Positions 27,937 through 36,502 of a stretch of 64,000 bases of DNA are shown piece after piece. Source of the DNA: Trichococcus flocculiformis (GTDB lineage Bacteria > Bacillota > Bacilli > Lactobacillales > Aerococcaceae); assembly GCF_900113645.1 (NCBI RefSeq), contig NZ_FOQC01000007.1:1-64000 (forward strand). Reading direction: 5' to 3'. The translations under genes and the position numbers were made by a program. Below the pieces are notes generated by a model that saw only the letters and a program-made list of their open reading frames with translations, searched no databases and was not told where the DNA came from. Each line of letters begins with the position of its first letter. The first letter of the stretch is position 1.

Positions 27937-28674
27937 ATGGAAAGATTACAAAAAGTTATTGCTCATGCAGGAATAGCATCAAGACGAAAAGCCGAAGAAC
28001 TGATCACTTCTGGTGCAGTCAGCGTAAACGGGAACAAGGTGACAGAATTAGGGGTCAAAGTTTCAAAAAATGACAGGGTCGAAGTGAACGGCATGCCGAT
28101 CTATCGAGAGCAGCCTGTTTACTACTTGTTCTACAAACCCAAGAATACTCTCTCATCCGTGAAAGATGATAAGGATCGGACTGTTGTTACCGATTTCTTC
28201 GATGTTAAGGAGCGGATTTATCCCATCGGAAGATTGGACTATGATACAACTGGACTGCTTCTTTTGACCAATGACGGTGAGTTTGCGAACCTGTTGACTC
28301 ATCCGAAATACCACATCGACAAAACTTACGTCGCTAAAGTTGGTTCTATCCCTACGCGCTCTGATCTGAACAAATTGGAGAACGGGGTACTGATCGACGG
28401 GAAAAAAACATCTAAAGCGCGGGCTAAGTTGATTTCGGCCAATTCCCAAAAAAATACAGCAATCGTTGAATTGACCATTCATGAAGGTTGGAATCATCAA
28501 GTAAAAAAAATGTTTGAAAAAATCGGTTGCCCTGTCGAAAAACTGAAAAGGGAGTCATTTGGATTCCTTACCCTCGGTGATCTAAAACCTGGGCAACACA
28601 GAGAGCTGAAGGCGTTCGAAATAGAGAAGCTTAAGAATATGGCTCTTGCCAACGAAAAGGCATCAAAAAGGTAG
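27937..28674 (+). CDS. rluB: 23S rRNA pseudouridine synthase (RluB/RsuA family)
   Basis: 245 residues. An N-terminal S4 RNA-binding domain (MERLQKVIAHAGIASRRKAEELI) precedes the catalytic domain, in which Asp101 of GRLDYDTTGLLLLTNDG is the nucleophile. The neighbour scpB and the length suggest the large-subunit RluB type, but RsuA-like specificity cannot be excluded. AATAGGTGAA precedes the ATG. Confidence 0.93.
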   Translation: MERLQKVIAHAGIASRRKAEELITSGAVSVNGNKVTELGVKVSKNDRVEVNGMPIYREQPVYYLFYKPKNTLSSVKDDKDRTVVTDFFDVKERIYPIGRLDYDTTGLLLLTNDGEFANLLTHPKYHIDKTYVAKVGSIPTRSDLNKLENGVLIDGKKTSKARAKLISANSQKNTAIVELTIHEGWNHQVKKMFEKIGCPVEKLKRESFGFLTLGDLKPGQHRELKAFEIEKLKNMALANEKASKR

Positions 28675-28705
28675 TTTTCTTACACAACGGGAGAGGATGA
28701 TCACG

Positions 28706-29428
28706 ATGACAAATTCCAGCGGGAAAATATTGATTGTGGATGACGAAGAGCGCATCCGAAGACTGCTGAAACTCTATCTGGAAAAGGATGGCTACGAAAC
28801 AGCCGAAGCAGAGGATGGTACAACTGCGGTGGAAATGATCCTGAATAACCATTACGATTTGGTTTTGTTGGATATCATGCTTCCTGGGATGACTGGCATT
28901 GAAGTAGCGAAAGTTGTCCGTAAGGAAAAAGAAATACCGATCATGATGATCACTGCCCGCGGCGAAGAAAACAATCGCGTAGAAGGTTTTTTGTCCGGAG
29001 CGGATGATTACATTGTGAAGCCGTTCAGCCCAAGGGAAGTCATGCTGCGCGTCGCTGCCATCCTGAAGCGGACCAAGCCTTCAGAATCGGAATCGAGCAC
29101 AATCGAATACCCAATGCTGAAGATTTTTCCTGATGCCAGAAAAGTTTTGGTAGACGAAGTGGCCATCAATTTGACTCCAAAAGAATTTGAGTTGCTGCTT
29201 TATCTTTCGAAGTCCCCGGAAAAAATTTTCACGAGGGAAGTTCTTTTGAAAGAAGTCTGGAAATACGAATTTTTCGGCGATCTACGTACGGTGGATACGC
29301 ACGTCAAGCGGTTGCGCGAGAAACTGTTGAAGCAATCTAAACCTGTTTCGAAAATGATAGTCACCGTTTGGGGGATGGGTTATAAATTCTCTCCGAATGA
29401 TGACCATGCGGCAAACGATGCACAATGA
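28706..29428 (+). CDS. resD: ResD-like OmpR-family response regulator
   Basis: 240 residues. The receiver domain has Asp12-Asp13 and phospho-acceptor Asp56 (LVLLDIMLPGMTG), with Lys105 in YIVKPFSPR. The C-terminal OmpR/PhoB winged helix covers about 140-235 (LTPKEFELLLYL, VDTHVKRLREKL). It lies directly after rluB and before its kinase, as resD-resE do in Bacillus, where they answer to oxygen and nitric oxide. The resABC cytochrome genes are missing here, so its input and targets may differ. GGGAGAGGATGA is just before ATG 28706. Confidence 0.85.
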   Translation: MTNSSGKILIVDDEERIRRLLKLYLEKDGYETAEAEDGTTAVEMILNNHYDLVLLDIMLPGMTGIEVAKVVRKEKEIPIMMITARGEENNRVEGFLSGADDYIVKPFSPREVMLRVAAILKRTKPSESESSTIEYPMLKIFPDARKVLVDEVAINLTPKEFELLLYLSKSPEKIFTREVLLKEVWKYEFFGDLRTVDTHVKRLREKLLKQSKPVSKMIVTVWGMGYKFSPNDDHAANDAQ

Positions 29429-31224
29429 GAAGGACGAGCATATTCCTCAAATCATGGGTCCTTTTGACTTTTTTGACTGTAACCATCATGACTTTGATGT
29501 ATATCGGCCACGCAATCATCAGTGTGAACTCAATCGAAGATACCTATAATAAACTACTGCAGGAAAAGATCACCGCATATAAGGACTCGATCATGTCCGA
29601 TCCTGAAGGTTATCTCACGCAAGCCAGTGCTGGGCAATCGTTTGATCCTGAAATGTCCTATTACATCAAAATAGCAGATCAGAGCCGTTTCGTCATACAA
29701 AACCCGGAACTGCAAGGGCAGTCCGAATTGCTTCTGGAGAATATTTTAATGAATGATCAAATTCTGGATGCAATCGACAGTAACGTAGATGATTTCAGCA
29801 GAATCACCATCAAAGACGAGGAAAACAATCCTTTACTTCTGATGGTTTTTGTTCATAAATTTGAGCTGCAGGGACAATCCGGAATGCTCGTCATCGGTTA
29901 TGATTTAGATGAATTTCAGACCTACCAACTGAACGCTAAAAGTATCACGCTACTGCTGTTGACCGTATATTTGATGGGGACAATCATCTATTATCAGCAC
30001 CTGATCCGGAATGTTGCTGAGCCGTTGGGGATTATGACGGATATCGCCTTCAAATACTCACGGAATGATTTTTCTAAGCGGATTACGTTCGAATCTTATG
30101 ACGAGATTTCTGGTTTAGGAACTGCCATGAACAAGTTGGGAAAGACCCTTCAGGCTACGATGCTGATGAACAGGGAAGAACGCGAACTGTTGAATCATCT
30201 GTTTGACTCGTTGCCTTCTGGAATCCTCTACTTTGACCAGAATTTCCAATTGAAATTAGTTAACGGACCAGGGCAAGATTTTCTGGATTTTTGGCGAAGA
30301 GTTGACCCGGATGCCGAGGCTAAAGCGATGCCGCATCAGTTCAAAGAAATGGTGCAGTACGCTTTCAAAACAACAGCCGGGTCGGGAGCGGATCTCAGTT
30401 GGTCACAGCGGCATTATAACGTCAAGGTGACACCGGTCATCCAAGCGGATCTGCAAAAAACCACTGGGGTGCTGATCGTGCTGCAGGATGTGACGAACGA
30501 AAGGCAATTGGATATTATCCGCGGAGATTTCATCACGAATGTATCCCACGACTTGCGGACACCTTTGCAGATGATCAAAGGCTACAGCGAAGCCATTATC
30601 GACAATATCGCTGAAAGCAATGACGAAAAGATAGAAATGGCTCAAATCATTTTGGATGAAACGACCGAAATGAACAAGATGGTGAACAATCTTCTGGATC
30701 TATCTCGTATGCAAGCGGGTTATGTTGATCTGAACAGGCAGAATGTCGATCTCGCGGATTTCTTCGATCATTTGGCAAGTAGGTTCGAGAACAGTTTTAA
30801 AGAAGCCGCTATCCAATTCACTTATGAGCTTGCAGATGGCATCAAAACTTATGCTTTCGACGAAGAGAAAATGAATCAAGTATTTTACAATCTGATCGAT
30901 AATGCGGTACGATATTCGGCCGAAATCGGCAAACGCAGGCAAAAATTCATACATATCACAATCCGCATGGATGATGTGTTGGACAACGTCATCTTTGAAG
31001 TCAGCGATAACGGGATCGGTATCCAAGCGGAAAGTCTGCCGTTCATTTTCGAGCGATTTTACAAAAATGATAAATCTCGGACATATTCGAAGCAAAAAGG
31101 GACTGGCATCGGACTTTCAATCGTGAAAACAATTGTGGAAGCGCATGATGGAGAAATTGAGGTCCATAGTGAGCCCGGTGTAGGGACGACTTTCTTGGTG
31201 CGGCTTCCATTCCACGCTGTTTGA
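29425..31224 (+). CDS. resE: ResE-like sensor histidine kinase
   Basis: 599 residues. First membrane helix about 10-31, an extracytoplasmic sensor of about 140 residues, second helix about 173-191, HAMP (about 192-245), a PAS-like domain (about 255-360), the dimerisation domain with phospho-acceptor His375 (NVSHDLRTPLQM), and an ATPase domain with NLIDNAVRYS, DNGIGI and GTGIGLSIVK. It overlaps resD by ATGA. The architecture is that of ResE/SrrB/WalK-type kinases; the signal is not known. No terminator is seen downstream. Confidence 0.88.
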   Translation: MRRTSIFLKSWVLLTFLTVTIMTLMYIGHAIISVNSIEDTYNKLLQEKITAYKDSIMSDPEGYLTQASAGQSFDPEMSYYIKIADQSRFVIQNPELQGQSELLLENILMNDQILDAIDSNVDDFSRITIKDEENNPLLLMVFVHKFELQGQSGMLVIGYDLDEFQTYQLNAKSITLLLLTVYLMGTIIYYQHLIRNVAEPLGIMTDIAFKYSRNDFSKRITFESYDEISGLGTAMNKLGKTLQATMLMNREERELLNHLFDSLPSGILYFDQNFQLKLVNGPGQDFLDFWRRVDPDAEAKAMPHQFKEMVQYAFKTTAGSGADLSWSQRHYNVKVTPVIQADLQKTTGVLIVLQDVTNERQLDIIRGDFITNVSHDLRTPLQMIKGYSEAIIDNIAESNDEKIEMAQIILDETTEMNKMVNNLLDLSRMQAGYVDLNRQNVDLADFFDHLASRFENSFKEAAIQFTYELADGIKTYAFDEEKMNQVFYNLIDNAVRYSAEIGKRRQKFIHITIRMDDVLDNVIFEVSDNGIGIQAESLPFIFERFYKNDKSRTYSKQKGTGIGLSIVKTIVEAHDGEIEVHSEPGVGTTFLVRLPFHAV

Positions 31225-31337
31225 GAAGAGTGGCCGGATAATACTCTCAAAAAAAACATCTCGAAACCGTAATAACGTGCTTGACAAGCGCTCTTGCATC
31301 GCTTATAGTTTATGTAATAACAAATATAAATATGATT
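31225..31337. other. Spacer between resE and the FMN riboswitch
   Basis: No gene. It contains the ribU promoter and an AGAGT/ACTCT inverted repeat near 31230-31247 with an A-run on its downstream side, which could end minus-strand but not plus-strand transcripts. Confidence 0.4.
31281..31309 (+). promoter_or_regulatory. ribU promoter
   Basis: TTGACA (31281-31286), 17-base spacer, TATAGT (31304-31309), starting transcription about 25 bases before the riboswitch. Confidence 0.85.
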
Positions 31338-31457
31338 CGTCTTCAGGGCAGGGTGAAATTCCCGACCGGTGGTGAAAGTCCACGACCTCGCAGTGTTACA
31401 TTGCGGGCTGAACTGGTGTAATTCCAGTACCGACAGTACAGTCTGGATGGGAGAAGA
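31338..31457 (+). promoter_or_regulatory. FMN riboswitch (RFN element)
   Basis: The conserved RFN core is clear: CTTCAGGGCAGGGTGAAATT, then CCCGACCGGTGGTGAAAGTC, a variable arm with the CGCAGTG/CATTGCG stem, CTGAACTGGTGTAATTCCAG, CCGACAGTACAGTCTGGATG and the closing GGGAGAAG. It binds flavin mononucleotide. It lies between the promoter at 31281 and ribU at 31586, so it should shut off riboflavin uptake when FMN is plentiful. Confidence 0.97.
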
Positions 31458-31553
31458 TGGGGTTTCTTTGAATTGCAATTTCAAAGGCTCTATTTTTATG
31501 TGTCCATTTGAGGATGATAAGAATAGGGTCTTTTCTATTTGGAGAAACCCATC
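31456..31553 (+). promoter_or_regulatory. Expression platform of the FMN riboswitch
   Basis: GATGGGGTTTCT (31456-31467), which overlaps the closing strand of the riboswitch, can pair with AGAAACCCATC (31543-31553). A competing local hairpin CTTTGAA/TTCAAAG (31466-31486) is followed by a broken T run (TATTTTTATG). The layout fits a switch between antiterminator and terminator forms, but the terminator is weak by eye. Confidence 0.5.
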
Positions 31554-31585
31554 TCTGAGACAGTCAACAGGGAGGATTTATTAAC

Positions 31586-32158
31586 ATGCAACAAAACAAA
31601 ACAAAAAGATTGGTCGGTATTTCACTATTTGGGGCATTGGCATTTGTGCTGATGTTCATCGCTTTTCCGGTAATTCCAGCATTTTCGTATCTGAAGATCG
31701 ACTTCAGCGACTTACCGATTCTGCTTTCATTTTTCCTTTACGGTCCAGCCGGCGGAATCATCTCCGCTGTCATCCGATCTATTTTGCACTACCTTCAAAC
31801 AGGCGGGGATATGGGCTATCCAATCGGGGACTTCGCAAGTCTGTTGGCGACGCTCTCTTACACTTTGCCTGTCTACTACCTATTGAATAAAGCTAAAACA
31901 AAAACAGCCGTTATTATGGCGCTATTGACAGGCACCTTGGTGTTGACGGTTGTCTTATCAATAGCCAATTGGTTCATCATCACTCCTTTATATATGTATC
32001 TTTTGAACTTTGAGATGGGATCCGTCAAAGAATTAGTATTGGCTGGTATTTTGCCGTTCAATATCATCAAAGGACTTGTCGCAAGTGCGGTCATCCTTTT
32101 GGTGATGCCGAAGTTGAAACCTTGGTTGGCGCATAATAAAGTTCCGTTTGCCCAGTAA
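31586..32158 (+). CDS. ribU: Riboflavin ECF transporter S component RibU
   Basis: 190 residues, about six membrane helices. The N-terminus (KTKRLVGISLFGALAFVLMF) and the LKIDFSDLPILLSFFLYGPAGGI block are typical of RibU, which binds riboflavin and uses the shared ECF energising module encoded elsewhere. The FMN riboswitch upstream strongly supports this substrate. GGGAGGATTT is 5-6 bases before the ATG. A bidirectional terminator follows. Confidence 0.96.
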   Translation: MQQNKTKRLVGISLFGALAFVLMFIAFPVIPAFSYLKIDFSDLPILLSFFLYGPAGGIISAVIRSILHYLQTGGDMGYPIGDFASLLATLSYTLPVYYLLNKAKTKTAVIMALLTGTLVLTVVLSIANWFIITPLYMYLLNFEMGSVKELVLAGILPFNIIKGLVASAVILLVMPKLKPWLAHNKVPFAQ

Positions 32159-32190
32159 GAATTTGCGGTTTATGATTTTGCTTTTCCAAG

Positions 32191-32240
32191 AAAAAGAGGC
32201 TGCATCCGAATCAGTGATGATTCCGGGTGCAGCCTCTTTT
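32191..32240. terminator. Bidirectional terminator between ribU and fer
   Basis: AAAAAGAGGCTGCATCC (from 32191) pairs with GGGTGCAGCCTCTTTT (to 32240), and the inner AATCA/TGATT extends the stem. A-run and T-run on the two sides serve the converging ribU and ferredoxin genes. Confidence 0.92.
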
Positions 32241-32271
32241 CGATTATCCCTGCAGCAAAGAGAGTTCAGAA

Positions 32272-32508
32272 TCACTGTTCTGTTGCAGGGAAAGGTGATT
32301 CTGAACGCAAGATGGCACCGGTTGGGCATTTGCGATAGGCAGCCAGAAACGCTTCGAAGCGTTCGGCAGGTATCGGAGCATTTCCCGCATTCGCATCCAT
32401 TTTCGTAAAAGCTATCCCTTCGGAAGTGTAGTCGAAGAGATCCGGTGAAATTATTTGGCAAAGTCCACAAGCGATGCAGTTATCCTGATTTACTTTGGTA
32501 TAATACAT
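32272..32508 (-). CDS. fer: [4Fe-4S] ferredoxin
   Basis: 78 residues on the minus strand. Cys11, Cys14 and Cys17 (CIACGLC) and Cys61 before Pro (KCPTGAI) bind one [4Fe-4S] cluster, as in Bacillus-type ferredoxins. The start ATG is the complement of 32506-32508, with AGAAGGTT as ribosome site; the frame runs on upstream without homology. In Bacillus fer is also divergent from ypbB-recS. The redox partner is not evident from the neighbours. Confidence 0.92.
   Translation of the reverse strand: MYYTKVNQDNCIACGLCQIISPDLFDYTSEGIAFTKMDANAGNAPIPAERFEAFLAAYRKCPTGAILRSESPFPATEQ
32496..32504 (+). promoter_or_regulatory. Candidate ypbB promoter inside the fer start
   Basis: TGGTATAAT is an extended -10 with a perfect TATAAT. 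It overlaps the first codons of the divergent ferredoxin gene; only 37 bases separate the two start codons. Confidence 0.45.
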
Positions 32509-32545
32509 ACAGTAACCTTCTTTACAAAAATTTGGTGGTGATGAT

Positions 32546-33616
32546 ATGAAAGATTTGACATACATAGAGTATCTTTTTTTGGATTGTATTTCAACCGGGC
32601 GCCCCATCAAGGAAGCGACTCTTTTTTATACCCTGATCGGCAAACGGACCGTGTCCACCATGCTCCAGTGCCGCCAATATGATCTGGAAGCCTATTTCAC
32701 TGTCATGCCGGGCATGAAACTGACAGCCTTGAAAAAGGGTCTTGAGCGTTTGGTTTCGGATGGACTGATCAGCGGAAACGAGGGCGAGGGCTTTCTGCTC
32801 AGCGAAGCAGGAAGCGCGAAGAAAGCTGAGTTTTTCAGCCGTCACGCGCATTTTTCTTTAGGAAGCCAACTGGAATTTGCCCTCGTTCAGAGTGTTTTGC
32901 GTCGTCGGATGCTGTTTCTGATCCAAGTCCTTTCCGAAATGCTGCACAAAAATAAACATTACTATCCTGTTGAGCGGGAAGCGAAGGAGCAGCTGTGGAT
33001 GAAGCGCTTGTTGACGCAGCAGGCCGGAGATAAAGCCGCTTTTGCACGCGCTTATGGGGAAGAATGGCGTAGCTATTTGTCACGGCTGCCTGAAAGGGAT
33101 GCCGGGCTCTTTGTGCTGCAATTTGAAGGCGCTGACCACTTGAGGAAAACGACCGGTCAAATGGCTGGACTGTTATCGTTCGAGGAAGCCGAAGTGAAAA
33201 TACTGCTGCACCAAAATTGGCTGAGGTTGTACGGCACTTTGGAAAAAGAACCGGAAAATTTTCCTGTCCTTGCTTCTGTCATGCAGATGACGATAAAGGA
33301 AAACGGCTTGGCTTCCGCCAGCGCCGAAACGACCATGGGATATTTCATGCACGGGCATGGCATGGCGGAAATCATTTCGATGCGGGGATTGAAACAGAGC
33401 ACGATCCAAGATCACTTTGCCGAAATCGCCCTGATCTATCCGGAATTCCCTACACAAAGATTTTTGGATAAGGAGAAGATGCAGTATCTGCAGCAACTCG
33501 TGGAACACAAGGTACGTGTTGATTACCGGGAAATCCAAAAAGTATTTCCCGAAATCACCTTTTTCGAGTCCAGGCTGATACAAATAAGAAGTGAGGTTGC
33601 GGTTAAATATGGATGA
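32546..33616 (+). CDS. ypbB: YpbB-like helix-turn-helix protein
   Basis: 356 residues. The N-terminal part (about 1-90) looks like a winged helix; the C-terminal part (about 270-345, MRGLKQSTIQDHFAEIALIYP and EIQKVFPEITFFESRLIQIRSEV) resembles the helicase-associated HTH_40/RQC-like domain. Function is unproven; the fixed linkage to a RecQ-like helicase suggests that the two proteins work together. TTGGTGGTGA precedes the ATG. The stop overlaps the next gene by eight bases. Confidence 0.78.
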   Translation: MKDLTYIEYLFLDCISTGRPIKEATLFYTLIGKRTVSTMLQCRQYDLEAYFTVMPGMKLTALKKGLERLVSDGLISGNEGEGFLLSEAGSAKKAEFFSRHAHFSLGSQLEFALVQSVLRRRMLFLIQVLSEMLHKNKHYYPVEREAKEQLWMKRLLTQQAGDKAAFARAYGEEWRSYLSRLPERDAGLFVLQFEGADHLRKTTGQMAGLLSFEEAEVKILLHQNWLRLYGTLEKEPENFPVLASVMQMTIKENGLASASAETTMGYFMHGHGMAEIISMRGLKQSTIQDHFAEIALIYPEFPTQRFLDKEKMQYLQQLVEHKVRVDYREIQKVFPEITFFESRLIQIRSEVAVKYG

Positions 33617-35048
33617 AGCACAATTGAAATCAGAACTACAGAAATACTTCGGCTACCCGGCATTCAAAGAGGGCCAATTGGATCCCATTCTATCAGTTTT
33701 GGCCGGCAAACATACGTTGGCCACATTGCCGACGGGAACAGGAAAATCGTTGATTTACCAGCTGAGCGGCTATCTTTTGGATGGAATGGTCGTTATCGTT
33801 TCGCCATTGTTGTCCTTGATGGAAGACCAGGTCGCCCAGCTGAAATTCATGGGTGAAAAAAGGACGGCCTCATTAAACAGCATGCTGCAGTTCGAAGAAA
33901 GGCAAAAATTACTGAGCAGCCTGGATCAAATCAAGTTTTTGTTTCTTTCTCCGGAGATGCTTCAGAACCAATTCGTAATGAACCAACTCAAACAGATTCC
34001 GCTTGCTTTGTTTGTGGTCGATGAAGCGCACTGTATTTCCCAATGGGGATTGGATTTCCGCTCCGACTATCTTTTTCTGGGAGCAGCAAGACAAGCCTTG
34101 GGCAATCCATTGACGTTGGCGCTCACCGCTACAGCGACATCAGCCGTGATGGGTGACATCATCGGATCTTTGCATATCGATGGGAACGCTTTGAACGTAT
34201 TTGAAGGACCGGTAGACCGTGCCAACATTTATTATAAGGTCGCTGCAATGCCTCCAGAAGAGAAAAATGAACATCTCCTTGAGCTTTTGAAGAGATACCC
34301 ATCTCCAGGTATTGTTTACTTCTCCAGTAAGGCACAAGCTGATGCGGTAGCTTTCATGATCCGAAAAAAAACAAGTTTGCGCGTAGAAGCCTATCATGCC
34401 GACCGGACAAATGAAGACAGAATCACCATCCAACATCAATTCCTTCAGGATGAGTTGGACCTCATTTGCGCCACAAGTGCCTTCGGAATGGGAATCAATA
34501 AGGCGAACATTCGCTATGTGATTCATTACCACATGCCGAATTCGTTGGAAGAATATGTGCAGGAGATAGGCAGAGCAGGGCGCGACGGACAACAGAGTAC
34601 GGCTGTCCTGTTGTATTCGGAAACGGACTACAACTTCAAAGTGAAGATGTTGCAAGGTGATTTTCCTAGCGATTTTACGATTGAGAGTGCAATCAAAAAT
34701 AAAGCAGTCAATCCCGATTATGGCAGTCCGACTGAGCAAACGTTGCTGCAGCACATCTTGCGTCAGCAGCTCACGAAGGAGGAAGCGAAGCAATTTATAG
34801 CGGCCCGGCGAGAATTGAAGCAAAATTTGTTGAAGCGCATGAAGGGGTTCGCCGAGACCGATAATTGCAGACGTGCGTACATCTCCGCTTATTTCGGGAA
34901 AAGCAGTCTGGTCAAACCTAGCCACTGCTGTGACAACTGTGGCATAGAAGAACCGCCTTTAGTGGGTACCATAATTTTTGGGAATGCGTTTCCAACGAAG
35001 GCAGTCCCACACTGGGAAAAAATCGTTTCTGACCTTTTTCTTTTATAA
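33609..35048 (+). CDS. recS: RecQ-family ATP-dependent DNA helicase (RecS-like)
   Basis: 479 residues, shorter than Escherichia coli RecQ because the HRDC domain is missing, as in Bacillus RecS. Walker A PTGTGKS (41-47), DEAH (138-141, followed by CISQWGLDFR), SAT-like TATAT, and motif VI QEIGRAGRDGQ. A zinc-binding segment lies near the end (CRRAYISAYF and HCCDNC). It unwinds DNA 3' to 5' and may work with single-strand binding protein. ATG 33609 with GTGAGGTTG upstream; a GTG at 33591 is less likely because it lies in that site. Confidence 0.92.
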   Translation: MDEAQLKSELQKYFGYPAFKEGQLDPILSVLAGKHTLATLPTGTGKSLIYQLSGYLLDGMVVIVSPLLSLMEDQVAQLKFMGEKRTASLNSMLQFEERQKLLSSLDQIKFLFLSPEMLQNQFVMNQLKQIPLALFVVDEAHCISQWGLDFRSDYLFLGAARQALGNPLTLALTATATSAVMGDIIGSLHIDGNALNVFEGPVDRANIYYKVAAMPPEEKNEHLLELLKRYPSPGIVYFSSKAQADAVAFMIRKKTSLRVEAYHADRTNEDRITIQHQFLQDELDLICATSAFGMGINKANIRYVIHYHMPNSLEEYVQEIGRAGRDGQQSTAVLLYSETDYNFKVKMLQGDFPSDFTIESAIKNKAVNPDYGSPTEQTLLQHILRQQLTKEEAKQFIAARRELKQNLLKRMKGFAETDNCRRAYISAYFGKSSLVKPSHCCDNCGIEEPPLVGTIIFGNAFPTKAVPHWEKIVSDLFLL

Positions 35049-35113
35049 AATTTAACCCCAAAATTACGGAAATGTGCTACAATTAGCATGAATCACTTAT
35101 AGGAGGAACCCGA

Positions 35114-35704
35114 ATGGATAAAAAGAATCGCAATCGCAATAATGGAGAGCCTTGGTCACGTAAATTCGGCGAAGATGAAAATCTGAAGAGCCGGCAGTAT
35201 TCGCGTTCGGCCAGAAATACAAAAAATAAAGAAGTAGCACCTCTATTAAAAGTATTGCTGTTTCTCTTTTTGGCTATTCTGATTATTCCTTTTGCAACCA
35301 TCTATTATAATAACCAGAATCAAAATACTCCCGTACCCAAGAGCGCTGAACAAGTGATGATCAACAAAAGAGTAGCCAGTTCCAGTGTCGAGAGCAGCGA
35401 AGAAGTATCTTCTGAAGAGCCCGAAGCATCCAGTGAAGTCGCTGAGAGCGAAGCAGAACCGGAATCAACGATTGTGGAAACGCCAAGTTCCAGCACTGTA
35501 CCCCCAGTGGTCGAAACGCCTGTTGAAACAGTCGAAGAACCCGCAACAACAAACGGAGCGTACAATAATTCCTACACCATCAAAGCAGGCGATAACCTTT
35601 ATCGGATTGCTGTGAACCATAATATGACATTGGATGAGTTGATGCAGGCTAACGGTTTGAGCAGCACAGAAGCGCAAATCGGTATGGTATTGAACGTTAA
35701 ATAA
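35114..35704 (+). CDS. Membrane-anchored LysM domain protein
   Basis: 196 residues. A basic cytoplasmic tail (about 1-55), one membrane helix (about 57-75, LLFLFLAILIIPFATIYY), an extracellular Ser/Glu/Val-rich spacer (about 85-145), and one LysM peptidoglycan-binding domain at the C-terminus (about 152-196, YTIKAGDNLYRIAVNHNMTL). It corresponds in place and form to Bacillus YpbE. Its role is unknown, probably wall attachment. AGGAGGAACC precedes the ATG. Confidence 0.88.
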   Translation: MDKKNRNRNNGEPWSRKFGEDENLKSRQYSRSARNTKNKEVAPLLKVLLFLFLAILIIPFATIYYNNQNQNTPVPKSAEQVMINKRVASSSVESSEEVSSEEPEASSEVAESEAEPESTIVETPSSSTVPPVVETPVETVEEPATTNGAYNNSYTIKAGDNLYRIAVNHNMTLDELMQANGLSSTEAQIGMVLNVK

Positions 35705-35707
35705 TGG

Positions 35708-35732
35708 AAGCCGTCTGATAAGGCGGCTTTTT
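35708..35732 (+). terminator. Terminator after the LysM gene
   Basis: AAGCCGTC (35708-35715) pairs with GGCGGCTT (one G-U pair) over a short loop, then TTTTT. Confidence 0.75.
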
Positions 35733-35768
35733 CAATGAAATCAGATAGAACAAAGTCGGAGGTTTAAT

Positions 35769-36461
35769 GTGAAAAAAATGAATATTGCCATAGATGGTCC
35801 CGCATCGGCCGGTAAAAGTACCATCGCGAAGAAAGTTGCGGAACAATTGGGATACATCTATCTGGACACAGGTGCGATGTATCGAACGTTGACTTATGCA
35901 GCTTTATCCAACGAAGTCGATCTCCAGGATGAAGAGGCATTGCATACGTTATTGAAAGGGATCAGGATAACTTTTTTGACTGCCGGAAACGAAATGCAAC
36001 GCGTGTTTTTGAATGATGAGGACGTGACCGATTCGATCAGATCGGAGGAAGTGACCCAAAACGTCTCCTTGGTTTCCTCGTTTGCGAAAGTGCGTGAAGA
36101 GATGGTTGCTCGCCAAAAGAGTATCGCACGCTCCGGCGGGGTCGTAATGGACGGCAGGGACATAGGTACCGTCGTATTGCCTGATGCGGAAGTCAAGATT
36201 TTCATGACAGCAACTGCAGAGGAAAGAGCGCTGCGACGATATAAAGAAAACATAGCGAAGGGTATGACCACTTCCTTGGAAGAACTGACGGAAGACATGA
36301 AGCGCCGCGATCATTTGGATAGCACAAGGTCGGTTTCACCATTGAAAAAGGCGGAAGATGCCATCGTTCTGGACTCTACACATTTGGAAATCGACGAAGT
36401 CGTTAAGCAGATTCTCGGCATTATCGAAGTGAGACTAAACCCCTTACAAACATTGGATTAA
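35769..36461 (+). CDS. cmk: Cytidylate kinase
   Basis: 230 residues. P-loop GPASAGKST (10-18); DTGAMYRTLTYAAL and MDGRDIGTVVLP are signature blocks of bacterial CMP kinase, which phosphorylates CMP and dCMP. The start is GTG 35769, six bases after GGAGGT; the ATG at 35778 would be too far from that site. It precedes the ypfD-like S1 protein gene, the same pair as cmk-rpsA in many bacteria. Confidence 0.96.
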   Translation: MKKMNIAIDGPASAGKSTIAKKVAEQLGYIYLDTGAMYRTLTYAALSNEVDLQDEEALHTLLKGIRITFLTAGNEMQRVFLNDEDVTDSIRSEEVTQNVSLVSSFAKVREEMVARQKSIARSGGVVMDGRDIGTVVLPDAEVKIFMTATAEERALRRYKENIAKGMTTSLEELTEDMKRRDHLDSTRSVSPLKKAEDAIVLDSTHLEIDEVVKQILGIIEVRLNPLQTLD

Positions 36462-36467
36462 CAATAC

Positions 36468-36496
36468 TAGACGATTTTAAGCAAAAATGTTAGAAT
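36468..36496 (+). promoter_or_regulatory. Promoter of the S1-domain protein gene
   Basis: TAGACG (36468-36473), 17-base spacer, TAGAAT (36491-36496). It implies a leader of about 115 bases. Confidence 0.5.
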
Positions 36497-36502
36497 GATT
36501 AT

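Noticed and set aside
31369-31584. Open frame of 71 codons between resE and ribU
   Set aside because: It runs straight through the FMN riboswitch; the RNA explains the sequence.
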